Notes: a model not told the origin generated them from the letters alone. 64,000 nt of DNA from Cycas panzhihuaensis (GCA_023213395.1 CM041465.1:79677741-79741740); one strand, 5' to 3'; numbered from the stretch's first letter, positions 45,136-56,829 are shown. Translations and numbers: made by a program.

Positions 45136-47824
45136 TTTGGTAGGTATGCGTTACGCTTTCTCTCGCAATCTCTATTCCACGTCTAAAGGTCTGGACGTAT
45201 TGCAAAAAAATGAGATCTGACAAAGAATGACAATGGATTCGTGCCCTGTAAATTTTTATGTTCTATCCGTGAGTAAGGAAGGATACGCTGTGGTGAGGAT
45301 TATAGACGTTTTGTGCCCAACATACGCAAGTCCAAGCGTGTGGCTGTATCGAGGGCCATTTTATCGCTGCTCGGCTTATGGTTGTGGCGTTCGTCAAGAT
45401 TATTTGCATTGACGATTTGATATGCTAAATAAAATTGCGTTTTGCGCAATCTACCATGCCAAATATCACCAGGTAGGTATGTATAAAAGGTGGCCATCAT
45501 TCATGGATCGAAAGTACGTAGAGTTATTAAACGCTTTACTGCAACCACCAGGGTAATAAAGAAATGACCATCACAATGCATTGACAATCGCTCGTATGAT
45601 ATTATGATATGCTTTATTTAAAACGTACCCCCAAGAGCGAGAGGAAATGGGACGTGGAACATTCCCATAAAAGTCTTACGTCTATGTAATGAAGATTGAT
45701 TTGAATCCTAAATGAGTAGTGATTGTATTGTATGTGTTTGTTATATTAGTCTTACATGTAAATCTAGCATATGATTGCTATATCAAAAGAACATGCATGC
45801 ATAATCCAAATAATCATATTACACACACACAAGGGGAAGAGGGGAAGAGACTATGTAACAATGGGCATATTAAATTAGATTATAAATAAATTTACTTTAA
45901 CTTAGTTTGGATTAGATAGAGTAATTAGAATTAACTAATATTAGTTAGTGGCTAATTAGAAAGACATAGAGTTATGCCTATTTCTTAAAAGGGCACTTTC
46001 TTTCATTGAAAAATTATACACCTTGAGTAAATTTAATGTACTAAATATTCATTCTCATTATTTATTTCTATTTAGTGTTTATTATGTTGCTTATGACTCC
46101 TCTTCACCAACACTTATTATATCATCCTCATCTTAACGTTCCTATCTTATCAATTGCACATGTCATTTTCGTCTACGTTGTCTTATTGCAGTTTGTTCCT
46201 ATGTTATCATTATATTTTTACTTATCTTACTATCCATCTTTTATCTTATTTTCTCTTAATTGTAGAGCTAGTAAACTTATTCATGGAGAAGAATTAAGGA
46301 ATTATGTAATTAGTGTGTTACAAAGATAATTATGTAATGGCGATGTGTTATATTATTGCATTTGCCATTAATTATTCAACAGTTAGTGGTAACTATACCA
46401 CAATGGTATGTTGATTTATGGCATGGACAATTAGTTAGTTATAAGTTAATAAGCCAAGAGAAGATTTAATACATATACAATTTAGGAATTTCATTGTCAA
46501 ACATGCTTTTAGATCTTTGATTAACTTAGGTTTTTTGTTGAATTTGGAATGCAACATGATAACAATGGACAAATAGGGCGAGTGAAGAATAATATAATAA
46601 AGTACTAAAATGATAAAACATGTACAAATTAATATAAAGAATTAGGAAGAATAGTCAAACTTCAAATTAAAATAAAAATGTTGTGCATACTTATAGTATA
46701 ACTCACCACATATATGAAAACCGTTAAGGTCAACTATTATGTGATGTCACACATTTCTATGTAACACATAATTCAAAGTGGCCTACAATATAAAAATATA
46801 AATAAACTAGAGACTGTATAAATAGGGGTAAAATATGTAATTAAATATTACAAATAACATTCTTCTATGTAATATATAATTATATAAAATATCACATCAA
46901 ATAATATATGTTGAGTATTTAAATTTATTAGAACAAGTTGCTACAATAATATAATCTGTTGTTTACATTCATATGAAGTGAAATCTATCTATTGGACTAC
47001 ATGGGTAACCAACCACTATGACTACTTATTAGTTAAGATGCTCCTTCATATATATATGGTATAGTCAGCACTAAGTCAGCTCCACCCTAAGAATACATCA
47101 TCTTATATTATCAGACAAGTAAGCTAAAGAATAATGTAAGAGTAGTTAGGTCCCAGCTTTTTCTAATATAGGTTAATACAAACAACTCTTTGACTACAAT
47201 GGTCAGAAATACATCATAGAAAGCTCTATAGCCTAATAAAAGGGCTCTATGGCCTTAAATCATCACTATAGACTTACAAATACCTCAATGAGCTATAAAC
47301 ATGCCATTATAGGCTTACAATGGCTACTAAGAGCTAAAATGTCAGGTAATACATGTTATAAATATGATTAAAAAATAGATGTGACTCAAATAAACATGAA
47401 AGGACTCTCTCTAATGATAAATTTTAATGTAAAATAGGTTCTCAAGAACTTAAAATGAGCCTACGTAATAATTTTTATATGTTACCCCCTTATTTAAGGT
47501 ATGTTACATCAAAATAATGTGTAATAAATGATATGAAACCTTAAAAAATATATGAATATGCCTAAAAATGATTAAAAAAAGCTAAAAAATAAAGTTTAAA
47601 AAAATTAACTTTGAACTAAAATATTTATATCATATCAACTCTAAATAATGTTATGTGACCTATCAAAATGAGGCTCTCTCAGTTACGAATCTAATGTAAT
47701 TGACTAAACTAAAAATGAAGTTTATATGCTCAAGTTATGGGCAAAAAGATAATGATGACTCTTTGACAGGCTAAAAATAAGGGCTTAGCCTTTTTTGTTG
47801 GTTGGTTGTTGGTTGTATAGCACC
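45136..47824. other. Upstream flank of the tubulin exons; no gene recognised
   Basis: 45136-45540 is comparatively GC-rich, not recognisably transposon-derived, and probably holds the tubulin 5' UTR and promoter. A plus-strand TATAAAAG sits at 45482-45489, facing away from the tubulin start. From 45.6 kb the sequence is very AT-rich with no recognised domain. A hydrophobic plus frame at 46075-46329 looks like chance AT-rich coding. Confidence 0.45.
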
Positions 47825-48015
47825 TATTAGAAATAATATTTTATTTAGAACATTAAATTAGAGGTTAATAAGAGTTATGTGTCATTCCCTCTTATATGTA
47901 ATAATGATAAGTGGCTTACATATTGTAAGTAGTTACAAAACACTTTATATATTTATAGAGACATACTCTCTCATATAATCAAGAACCTTTCTTCTCTTAA
48001 GTTTGTTTTCTTTCA
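47825..48015 (+). repeat. Copia-3 5' LTR
   Basis: Starts TATTAGAAATAATATTTTAT, resembling the Copia-4 LTR start TGTTAAAATGTAATGTTTTAT, and ends TTTCA next to the primer site. About 191 bp; the left edge is inferred from that similarity. Confidence 0.5.
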
Positions 48016-48027
48016 TGGTATTAGAGC
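48016..48027 (+). other. Copia-3 primer-binding site
   Basis: TGGTATTAGAGC, one transition from the plant tRNA-Met site. Confidence 0.8.
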
Positions 48028-48738
48028 AGGACAAACCACTTGTTTAATAAAGTTCTGACAGTAAGTCTGTAGTTAAAGGATGCCAGAGATAACTACATGA
48101 ATAGAAACCCACTGAAGTTCGTTGATAAGAATCATTTATCCTCAAAGCCAGTGTGAAAAACGGACGAAGTACAGAAAGCAACTAACTGTACGAACCTATA
48201 TGGACTTATACAAACAAGATGCTGACTAGAAATTTCATAGTGCTTAGAATTTTATGAAGCTTCACCAGAAGGTACATCATGGTATGAATGTTACTTCTTC
48301 CAACTAAGTTGAGTCCATTCAAGCCTTCTTTTAGGCAATGTTTGCCATTTTTTAGCCTATGTGGGTTTAGAGATTCTTCTACATTTTTTGCTCAAATCAC
48401 TTAATTTTTTCAGGTAACATCAGACAAAATCTATTCTCCCATTTAATGAACTTCATTTAAATTTACTTTTAAGATCTTTGATTAGGTATTTTAAAAAATA
48501 CAAGTGTTAAAAAAAAAAGTTGTAGTTTTAAAAATTTAGGTAATTTTTTGAGAAAACAAAAGCAAATATTTTTTAAAAATTTACATATTTGGATTGCTTA
48601 CTTCAAGATCTTTCTTTTGGAATCACTTTTATTATCATCCATATAAGCGTACCTTTTGTACGAAATTTTGTACAGTCGTACAACCCACTTACCTATAGTC
48701 CTAATGACCAGTCTGATTTACTTACTTTGTCTTTTAAA
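48028..48738 (+). other. Copia-3 leader, no gene
   Basis: AT-rich leader between the primer site and the gag start near 48739. Confidence 0.6.
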
Positions 48739-49680
48739 ATGAACTCCTCCATTCTTGCTTTGAGTGACCAAGACAAGTTGATTGAAATAAATTATTTTAT
48801 TTGGAAAATCAAGGTTGAAACCCTCTTAAGGGAAAAAAATGCTTGGAATATAACCACAGGGGCAAAAAAAATGCTCACTAATACTCCTAACTAGCCCAAC
48901 TAAGATGAGAAAAATAATACAAGTGTAATAATTTTAAAACTATCCATCTTAGATCCTCTATTGGTATATGTAGAATGACTAGATACCTGTGAAGATACTT
49001 AGAAGGTATTTATAAATGTCTATAGTTAGAAGTGTCAGGCTAGGATTATAGCCTTAAAGGAAGAATTGCTTAAATTATATATGAAAGAAAAGGAGAACAT
49101 TTTAGAATTTATTTATAAGGTGACCTCACTCAAGAATGATTTAATCATTGTAGGAGCCAAACCACTTGAATAGGAGATTATTGAAATGATTGTCAATAAG
49201 CTCCTAAAATCCTTTAATAACATGGTAAATACCATAACTAGTAATGATCAGACTGCTACCATATCTCTTAAAACCCTAATAGGACTTCTTCTTAAGAAAG
49301 AACAAAAGAATAGAAGATACAAAGAGGAGATAAGAATTAAAGAATCCTTCCTATCTAAACTTAGCTTTGGTTCTAGAGGACAAGGATAATAAGTCTTAAG
49401 AGGTTAAGGAAGGACTCCTGATACTAGAAGTTAATCTAGAGGAAGGTGGTAAGAAAATAGAGGCAAAGGATGATCAATCCCACCTAGAGATGCTAGGGTC
49501 TACTTCAATTGTGAGAAACCTAGACACTTCTCCAACAATTATAAAGCATTTGATGTTTGTTATCATTGTTAACAAGGAGGATACTTTCCCTATCAATGTT
49601 CCGAAAGAGGAGCTCACATTCAAAGAGGGAAAAGACCCATAGGAAAGTATAACAAGCAATAACATAATTTTGAAGAAGAT
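48739..49680 (+). pseudogene. Copia-3 gag
   Basis: The frame from MNSSILALSDQDKLIEINYF onward is interrupted by several TAG stops but keeps gag features (IWKIKVETLLREKNAW, ARIIALKEELLKLYMKEKEN, IEMIVNKLLKSFNNMVN). Two nucleocapsid knuckles near 49500-49610 have lost residues: YFNCEKPRHFSNNY has Cys to Tyr at both ends, and CYHC is followed by a stop and a His-to-Tyr change. Confidence 0.7.
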
Positions 49681-51190
49681 AAAGAAGAAACTACATTCAT
49701 AGTTACACTTAATGCCAGTCTTAAATATGAAGATGCCTATATTGACTCAAGAGCATTTAGTCATATGATAGGTCACAAATAATGGTTCGAATCTTTAAAG
49801 TCCTACTCTTTAAATAAATCAGTAGTGTTAGGGAACAAGTATTCACTCAATATCCAAGGAATTAGAACAACAACAATTAAGATGGAAGGTAAAATATAAA
49901 AAATTAAGAATATTCTCTTTGTTCTAAGACTGAAGAAAAATCTTCTCTCAATCTCACAACTTAGAAAGAAAAAGGTAAGGACTATTTTCAATGAGGAGGG
50001 ATACTGTCATATTTTAGACATGAAAAGATATGGATTTCTGATTACTAAAGATATATAAAGCAATTATCTCTATAAATTTCTTTCTAATCCTATTATTATA
50101 AAAAATTTTGCTATTGCAAATGTGGATAATAATAAACTTTAGCATTTGAAGTATAGGCATATCTCCCTTGATAGATTAGAATTGTTGAAGAATTCAAATA
50201 TGGTTAATGGACTTCCAAACATAACATTTCACTTATTTATTTTCAAAGGATGTTTGATTGGTAAATAACATCATTTCTCTTTTTAAAGAAGTGAAAGATA
50301 AGTAATAAACAAATTAGAATTAGTGTACTCTGATCTCTATGGGCCTGTCACCCCAAATTTGATCAATGGAGCCAGATATTTCCTCACATTTATTGATGAT
50401 TTTTCTAGGAAAGTTTGGATATATTTCTCTATAATAAATCTAAAACTTTTGATAAATTTAAAGAATTCAAAGATGAACTAGAGTTGGAATATGGAAATAA
50501 GTTAAAATACATCAAGTTTAACAAAGGAGAAGAGTATACTGCAAAAGAATTATACATCTCAATCTAATAGAATTATTGAGTGGATGAATAGGACCATATG
50601 GAAATGGCATAAAGTATGATATGTGACAGACATATCTCAAAAACCTATAAATACAATAGCCTATTTGATAAATTAAAGTCCAACTTTTACCCTGAATAAG
50701 GTAACTCCAGAAGAAGCATAGACAAGCCACAAACCTGATGTAAGTAATCTAAAAATCTTTGGTTTTTAAGATTTTGTTCATATTCATAACAAGAAAAGAT
50801 CAAAACTTGATTGTAAAAACATAGAGTACATAATGATAGACTACAATAAAAATGAAAAAGACTATAAATGCATAGACTAAAAAATAAACAAGGTCTATAT
50901 AAGTAGATATGTTATTTTTAATGAATAAGATATTGTTGTAAGTCTAATGATATGTTAGGAAATTGAAGTGTCTATAAAGGAAACTCCCATAGAAATCTCT
51001 CCACCTAAAGACATATCAGGAATCACTTCTGAAGATATGACAATAGAGGAACAAGAGTAATCTGAAATGGGTCCTTTGCTCCCTAAGAAAATAAGCAGTG
51101 AAGAAGATGAGGAAAGAAACAATTCCTCAAGAAAGATACCAATGAAGGATGCAGAGGTGCAGAGCAGGACTATAATGGTTAGGGCATGAT
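49681..51190 (+). pseudogene. Copia-3 protease and integrase
   Basis: Protease: DAYIDSRAFSHMIG (family DSGAS; Gly to Arg), NKYSLNIQGI and RLKKNLLSISQL. Integrase: [10 protein letters not shown] keeps the first Asp, [19 protein letters not shown], a second motif changed to KFNKGEEY, and NRIIEWMNRTIW. The C-terminal copia sequence follows (LKIFGF, YIMIDYNKNEKDYKC). Many stops. No RT follows. Confidence 0.7.
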
Positions 51191-51225
51191 ACTTGAATTA
51201 ACATAATCTTTTGAATCAGTGGCAA

Positions 51226-51503
51226 TGTTAAAAAATACCAGGGAGGTATTCCCACCCCTTTTATAGGAAATTTTGGGGAGGCAACAAGCGCCTCAACCCA
51301 ACTTGCACGTTATCCGAGTATATTCAAAATAATATTAAAAAATAATTAAAAAATACAAACATATACCTTAAGAGAAGTAGGTTGGCATTTGGAGGCTCTA
51401 GGTGGCCTGGTGTACGACTCTAGGTGCCTTAAGGAGCCCCAAAGGTGGCTTTGAGGGGCCCTAGGTGCACATCTCCTTAGGAACATTAGGGGTTATCCCA
51501 ACA
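51226..51503 (-). repeat. Proposed Copia-5 3' LTR
   Basis: Right edge: GGTTATCCCAACA at 51503, i.e. TGTTGGGATAACC on the minus strand, preceded (element sense) by the purine tract ATGGGAGAGAA at 51504-51514. The left edge TGTTAAAAAAT at 51226 gives a CA end on the minus strand. No second copy was found. Confidence 0.45.
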
Positions 51504-51568
51504 TTCTCTCCCATAATGCCCAATGTGACTGACTCTCAAACTTTCTCTAAATTTCTAGAATTTGACTT
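51504..51568 (-). mobile_element. Copia-5, last piece of pol and purine tract
   Basis: The minus-strand frame reads FRESLRVSHIGHYG before the purine tract, which is the usual C-terminus of copia RNase H (FREMLGV-type). It continues on the other side of Copia-4 at 56835. Confidence 0.65.
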
Positions 51569-51573
51569 TTCCC
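51569..51573 (+). repeat. Copia-4 target-site duplication, left
   Basis: TTCCC, repeated at 56830-56834. Confidence 0.88.
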
Positions 51574-51790
51574 TATTAAAATGTAATGTTTTATCTAGAC
51601 AAAGAGGGGTCATGTTGACTCACGCCTTAAAATGTAACTCCAAATAGGAGTTGTGACACTTCGCAGCCTCATGTAGGTCAGTTACTTTTCTATTTGTAAC
51701 GATCATCTCAGTGATGTATATTTAAGAGGAATGAGACTCCATGTAATATCAAGTTCTGATCTTCATTCTGTCTAAGTCAGTTTTCTATCA
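51574..51790 (+). repeat. Copia-4 5' LTR
   Basis: Begins TATTAAAATG (TG decayed to TA) and ends TTTTCTATCA. Confidence 0.97.
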
Positions 51791-51802
51791 TGGTATCAGA
51801 GC
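51791..51802 (+). other. Copia-4 primer-binding site
   Basis: TGGTATCAGAGC directly after the LTR; the plant initiator tRNA-Met site. Confidence 0.95.
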
Positions 51803-52487
51803 AGGTTATCCTGCTTGCTTGACAGAGGGTCCTTTGTGTGTAATAGAGTCTATTTTGAGAGAGACAAGGAAGCTTGCAATACAGGAGACAAATTAAAAGT
51901 GAAGTGAAGGATCTAACATGTCCAAAAGTAGACCTAAGGACCATAGGAAGTACCGTACGATCATTGTATGGAACCATACACTGTACGGACCAGAAAATTT
52001 AAACTTCTTAGATCGAGCTAAAATTTGTTCAGCAAGTAGATCTTGACCTCCTCTTCAACGTTTCCTTCTAGATTGAAGTCATTTGAAGAAGTTTTGATAA
52101 GGTTTTTGCCCCTTTATCAACAACATGGGTTTGGAGGTATTTTAGTAAATTTCTCCCAAAATTTTTGAAATTCCTGAGTCAAATCTGTTGTAAACTCAGT
52201 GTCTGGGTATTATAAAAGTTTTGTGATAGACTTTGAGGAATTCTATGAAGTATTTTTTAAATTACAAGCAAAAACGTGTTGTTCCCTAACTACATTTTCC
52301 AGTCTTTTGGGTCAATTTTCTCCTCATCCATAAATTGTTTTGGAAAACTAATATCAGATCTGGGATCCTCATCTCATAACCTGTCTTTTGAGGTACATAT
52401 TGTATAATTCTATACAAGTTCAATTCTATACAAAAATCTATACTGTGTACAACCTGCACTCTGTCTCTCAGTATCTCAGCTGTCAAA

Positions 52488-53473
52488 ATGGCTTCAAGTC
52501 TTTTCTCTCTGCCAAAATCAGAAAAATTGACTGATTCAAACTATCATGTTTGGAAAATTAAAGTAGAATCTATCTTAAAAATAAAAATACTTAGAATATT
52601 ATAATTGGGACTGAGACTTGTCCAAAGGACTCAGATGTTAAGCTGGCCAACTAGGAAGAAAGAAACAATATGGGTGTGCACATTTTAAAAATATTGATTT
52701 CTGACTCAATTCTGATATATGTTGAAAAGCTGAATTTATCCTCTGACATTTGGAAATATCTTGAGAACCTGTATAAACAGAAAAATAAAGCAAGAATAAT
52801 TACTCTCAAGGAAGAATTTTATAGACTGCATATGAAGGAAAATGAAAATGTAACAGATTTTATGCACAAGGTTGTTTCAATATGAAATAATTTATCAAGT
52901 GCAGGAGGTTTGATTTCTGAACAAGAGCTGGTAGAACTAATAACATCCAAGCTCCCAAAGTCTTTTGATACAACCATCAACACCATTATAAATACTAAAA
53001 AAATAAATAAAATAACTCTTGATGAATTGACAGGATTATTGTTGAGACAGGAACAAAGGAATAAGAGATATGAAGACTCCTCAGAATTTGAAGATGCCTT
53101 TATGTCTAGATTGAACCTAGGCTCATGCAACAAAAACCAAACCCGTGGACGAAGCATAACACCTGACTTCAGAGGACGAGGCCGGTGGCAAGACTCTAGG
53201 GGATGTGGACAAAGTAGAGACTTAAGGATTTGTTTCAATTGTGGAAGGACCAGGCACATCTCTAGTACATGTAGAATCTTTGACATATGTTACCATTACG
53301 GACAAGGTGGACATTACCCTTACCAGTGCCCTCAGCGAAGAAATGAGATTCATAAAGGGAAAATACCTATTGGTGGCTACAACAAAGAGAAAGTAGATGA
53401 AGATGAAGAAGAGACTGCCTTCATTGTTTGCCTTGGCTTCCAACCTCAAAGACAAGGACACATGGTATGTTGA
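52488..53473 (+). pseudogene. Copia-4 gag
   Basis: The start is ATG 52488 (MASSLFSLPKSEKLTDSNYH). A TAA at 52602 and a frame change are followed by a frame with TAG at 52652 (a Trp position) and TGA at 52883 (an Arg position), then an open run 52910-53473. Gag body: IWKYLENLYKQKNKARIITL, LVELITSKLPKSFDTTIN. The first zinc knuckle CFNCGRTRHISSTC (53231-53272) is intact; in the second (CYHYGQGGHYPYQC) the second Cys is Tyr. It would form particles and bind RNA. Confidence 0.85.
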
Positions 53474-53990
53474 TTCGGGAGCTTCAAGACACATGACTAG
53501 TCGTGAAGATTGGTTTGAGACATTGGAACCCTAGAACCTTGATAGATCAGTTGAATTGGATGATAAATATGCTCTTGATATAAAAGGAATTGGAACCATT
53601 GCTGTCAACTTGCAAGGAAATGTCAAAAAAATTGAAAACATTTTATTGGTTCCTGATTTAAAAATAAATCTTCTTTCTATTTCTCAACTTAGTAAAAAGG
53701 GATTGAGAACCATCTTTGATGAAGATGGATGCTATTGTATTCTGGACATGAAAAAGAATGGTGAAACTGTTGTAAGAGGCGTAAGATGTAATGACTTATA
53801 CAAACTTCTATCAAATCCTGTACTTCCCGATCTGGAAGAAAAAGCTTGTACTATCATCAAGTCTAGTAATAAAATTTGGCATTTGAAGTATGAGCACCTT
53901 CCAATTGAGACATTGAAATTGATGAAAATTTTTGAAATAGTGAATGGATTACCTTGTATCTCTTCTGATAACTTTGTTTAGAAAAGCTGC
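53450..53990 (+). pseudogene. Copia-4 protease and pre-integrase domain
   Basis: After a frameshift near 53465 comes TWYVDSGASRHMTS with the protease Asp-Ser-Gly intact, then a TAG at 53532 (Gln position). The frame 53556-53981 carries IENILLVPDLKINLLSISQL and the pre-integrase segment WHLKYEHLPIETLKLM (family WHxRxGH). It ends at TAG 53979. Confidence 0.85.
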
Positions 53991-54049
53991 CAGTTTGGGA
54001 AACAACACCAACTCCCTTTTAAGGAAAGCACCTGAGAGCAGAATCAAGG

Positions 54050-54860
54050 TTGGAGCTAATTCATACAAACCTCTATGGTCCCATCTCACCACTTACTATT
54101 AATGGATGCAAATATTTTTTGACCTTCATTGATGACTTTACTCGAAAGGTATGGGTCTACTTTCTCCACAACAAATCAGAAGTTTTTGAAATATTTCAAG
54201 AGTTCAAAGTAGAAGCAGAAATGGAGGCAGACGTAAAAATTAAATGCATTCGGTTAGGCGAAGGAGATGAATATATATCAAAAGAGTTCCAGAACTACTG
54301 CAGAATTCATGGAATCTACAGACAGGTTACAACTCCATATACACCACAATCAAATGGTGTAGCAAAAAGAAAAAACATAACCTTAATAGAAATGGCAAGA
54401 AGCATGGTCTATGAAAAAGGTGTACCAGAAAACTACTAGGCAGAAGCTGTGAGTATAGCATGTTATCTCATAAATCGGTGTCCAACAAAGGCCTTAAAAA
54501 ATATCACTCTAGAAGAAGCTTGGACGGGCAGAAAACCTGATGTAAGTTCACTCAAAGTTTTTGGGAGTCAAGCCTTTGTTCATATACTAGATAAAAAAAG
54601 GTCTAAATTATATGCAAAAAGCATAGAATATATTATGATAGGATATAGTAAAAATTCAAAGGCCTACAAATGCATAGATCCTAGAACCAACAAAATCTAT
54701 GTGAGTAGAGATGTAGTTTTTAATGAAGGAGATAGTGAACCTGGACAAATCAAAATAATTGACGAAGGAGAGAAGATTGCTGAATAGGAAATTACAGAGA
54801 TTGATCAAGAAATTAAGAAAGAACTTGTTATTGAGGTAACAACAGAGGAAGTTTAAATTT
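54050..54860 (+). pseudogene. Copia-4 integrase
   Basis: All three catalytic acidic residues are changed: LIHTNLYGPI (Asp to Asn), CIRLGEGDEYISKEF (Asp to Gly in the family's SDxGGE) and SNGVAKRKN (Glu to Lys). TAG at 54437 replaces Trp of NYWAEA. The C-terminal domain (54449-54787) reads YLINRCPTKALKNITLEEAW, LKVFGSQAFVHI, YIMIGYSKNSKAYKC. It cannot catalyse integration. Confidence 0.9.
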
Positions 54861-55059
54861 CTCTTCCTACATCCATCCAAAATCAAACAAGAGTGATAAT
54901 AAATCAACTGGCAGATGAAACTGTCAATCCAGAAGAACTTGGTACTGAAGAGGCCACACAAAAATAAAAGAAGCTACCCAGATAGTACATTAAAACAATT
55001 GAGGGAGGACAAGGTACTGTAATCTAACACAGAACAAGAAGTCAAAAAGCTAGAGCCTT

Positions 55060-56570
55060 GTTAACCAAGGTTGAACCTCAGACATTTCAGGAAGCCCAAG
55101 AAGAACAGGTATGGAAAACAACTATGGATAATGAAATGGACTCAATCAAAAGAAATTAGACATGGGAATTGGTAGAATTACCAGTCAATAAATCTGCAAT
55201 TAGTTGTAAATGGGTCTACAAGACTAAAGAAGGGCTAAATGGCAAAATAGAAAAATATAAGGCTAGATTGGTTACAAAAGGATACACTCAAACAACTGGA
55301 GTAGACTTCGATGAAACTTTCTCTCTTGTTACTAAAATGAATATAGTAAGAATAGTGATTGCTCTGGATGCAACTCAAAACTGGAAAATCTTTCGACTAG
55401 ATATAAAGTGTGCCTTCTTGAATGGAGAACTAGAAGAAGAGGTCTACATGAAACAACCTGAGGGATATGTTAAAGAAGGATAGGAGAATCTAGTGTGCAA
55501 ACTAAAAAAGGCACTATACAGGCTTAAACAAGCTCCTCATGCCTGGTACGTTAATTTGGATCATTTCCTAGAAGAAAACAACTTTGAACGATGTGATTCA
55601 GACCCCAGTCTGTACATAAGGAAAAAGGAGAGCAAAGTCACAATAATTGTTGTTTATGTTGATGATATGCTAGTCACTGGTAGTGATAACGAAGGCTCTG
55701 AAGATATAAAAGAACAACTTCAACAAAAGTTTGAGATGACAGACCTAGGTCTTTTGAATTACTACCTGGGTCTGGAGGTAGGACAACAACATAATTGCAT
55801 AACTCTATCCCAGAGTAAATACATCAAAAGTCTACTTATCAGATTCCAAATGGAAAACTGCAATCCCTGTGCCACACCCATAGAAACAAATTGTGAATTG
55901 ATAGCAGATGAAATGGAAGAAGGAGCAAATATAACTCTGTACAGACAAATGATTGGAAGTTTAATCTACCTGATAGCAACCATGGATGACATATCTTATT
56001 CAATTGGACTTGTGTCCAGATATATGTAGAATCTAAAATTAAGACGCTAGAAGGCCATAAAAAGAATTCTGAGATATCTTAAGGGCACCATAAATCTGAA
56101 ATTGGTGTATCCAAAAGGAGGTTTAGTAAAATTGTTAGGATACTACGACTCCAACTGGGCAGGAGACAAGGAACAAAAAAAGTCCACTAGTGGATACTAT
56201 TTCTTTCTGGGTCCTTCAGCAATATCAAGGTATAGCAAGAAGCAAGCCACTATTGCATTATCTTCCACTGAAGCAGAATACAAAGTAGCTACTGCAGCAA
56301 CATGTGAAGGTGTTTGGCTAAGACAACTTCTGTTTGATTTAGAGCAGCAATAAAAAGAAGTAACTCATCTCAAATGTGATAATCAGAGCACCATCAAACT
56401 AACTAAAAATCCAGTCCTTCATGCAAGAACCAAGCATATAGAAGTTCATCATCATTTCATAAGGGAAAAAGTACACAACACGGAAATTAACCTAGAATAT
56501 TCCCCGTCTTCAGAACAAGTTGTAGATCTTCTGACAAAATCTCTTGAAAAAGAAAGATTTCAATATCTAA
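55060..56570 (+). pseudogene. Copia-4 reverse transcriptase and RNase H
   Basis: RT: WELVELPVNKSAISCKWVYK, YKARLVTKGYTQTTGVDFDE, FRLDIKCAFLNGELEEEVYM; TAG at 55481 (Gln position); LKKALYRLKQAPHAWY; active site VVYVDDMLVTG near 55651-55680, intact. Then KYIKSLLIRF, ATPIETNCEL, LYRQMIGSLIYL; TAG at 56027 and 56048 (Gln and Trp positions); RNase H DSNWAGDKEQKKSTSGYYF, ALSSTEAEYKVATAA; TAA 56351; then CDNQSTIKL and HARTKHIEVHHHF, ending at 56605. Read through, all motifs are present. Confidence 0.92.
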
Positions 56571-56600
56571 GAAACAAACTAGGGTTACTGGAGATAAAAC

Positions 56601-56612
56601 ATTAAGAGAGGG
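56601..56612 (+). other. Copia-4 polypurine tract
   Basis: ATTAAGAGAGGG-type tract immediately before the 3' LTR. Confidence 0.88.
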
Positions 56613-56829
56613 TGTTAAAATGTAATGTTTTATCTAGACAAAGAGGGGTCATGTTGACTCACTCCTTAAAATGTAACTCCAAATAGGAGTTGTGACACTT
56701 GGCAGCCTCATGTAAGTCAGTTACATTTCTATTTGTAATGGTCATCTCGGTGATGTATATTTAAGAGGAATGAGACTCCATATAATATCAAGTTCTGATC
56801 TTCATTCTGTCTAAGTCAGTTTTCTATCA
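56613..56829 (+). repeat. Copia-4 3' LTR
   Basis: Begins TGTTAAAATG and ends TTTTCTATCA; 217 bp, same length as the 5' LTR. Confidence 0.97.

Larger units (their letters stand above)
47825..51225 (+). mobile_element. Copia-3: Ty1/copia element, 3' part missing
   Basis: The plus strand has a 5' LTR, a primer site, then decayed gag, zinc knuckles, protease, GAG-pre-integrase and integrase. The sequence stops being copia near 51200, before RT, where the LTR of Copia-5 is proposed. Gag and protease resemble Copia-4 strongly enough (LIGLLLKKEQKNRRYKEE against LTGLLLRQEQRNKRYEDS) to be the same family, but it is much more damaged. Confidence 0.75.
51574..56829 (+). mobile_element. Copia-4: complete-length Ty1/copia element
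   Basis: Two 217-bp LTRs, a 5-bp target duplication TTCCC, a tRNA-Met primer site and a polypurine tract, with gag, protease, integrase, RT and RNase H on the plus strand. By hand count the LTRs differ at 9 of 217 positions. It sits inside the RNase H end of Copia-5. At least thirteen in-frame stops were located, nine of them TAG, plus frameshifts, so it is not autonomous. Confidence 0.97.

Noticed and set aside
44819-45223. A single continuous 134-codon open frame over the tubulin exons
   Set aside because: It is in a different phase from exon 1 and reads through the intron. The spliced reading gives a tubulin N-terminus, the unspliced one gives nothing recognisable upstream of GCKFW.
46075-46329. 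Hydrophobic 84-codon plus-strand frame as a membrane protein gene
   Set aside because: AT-rich sequence with a biased Leu/Tyr/Ile/His composition, no homologous motif and no gene context.
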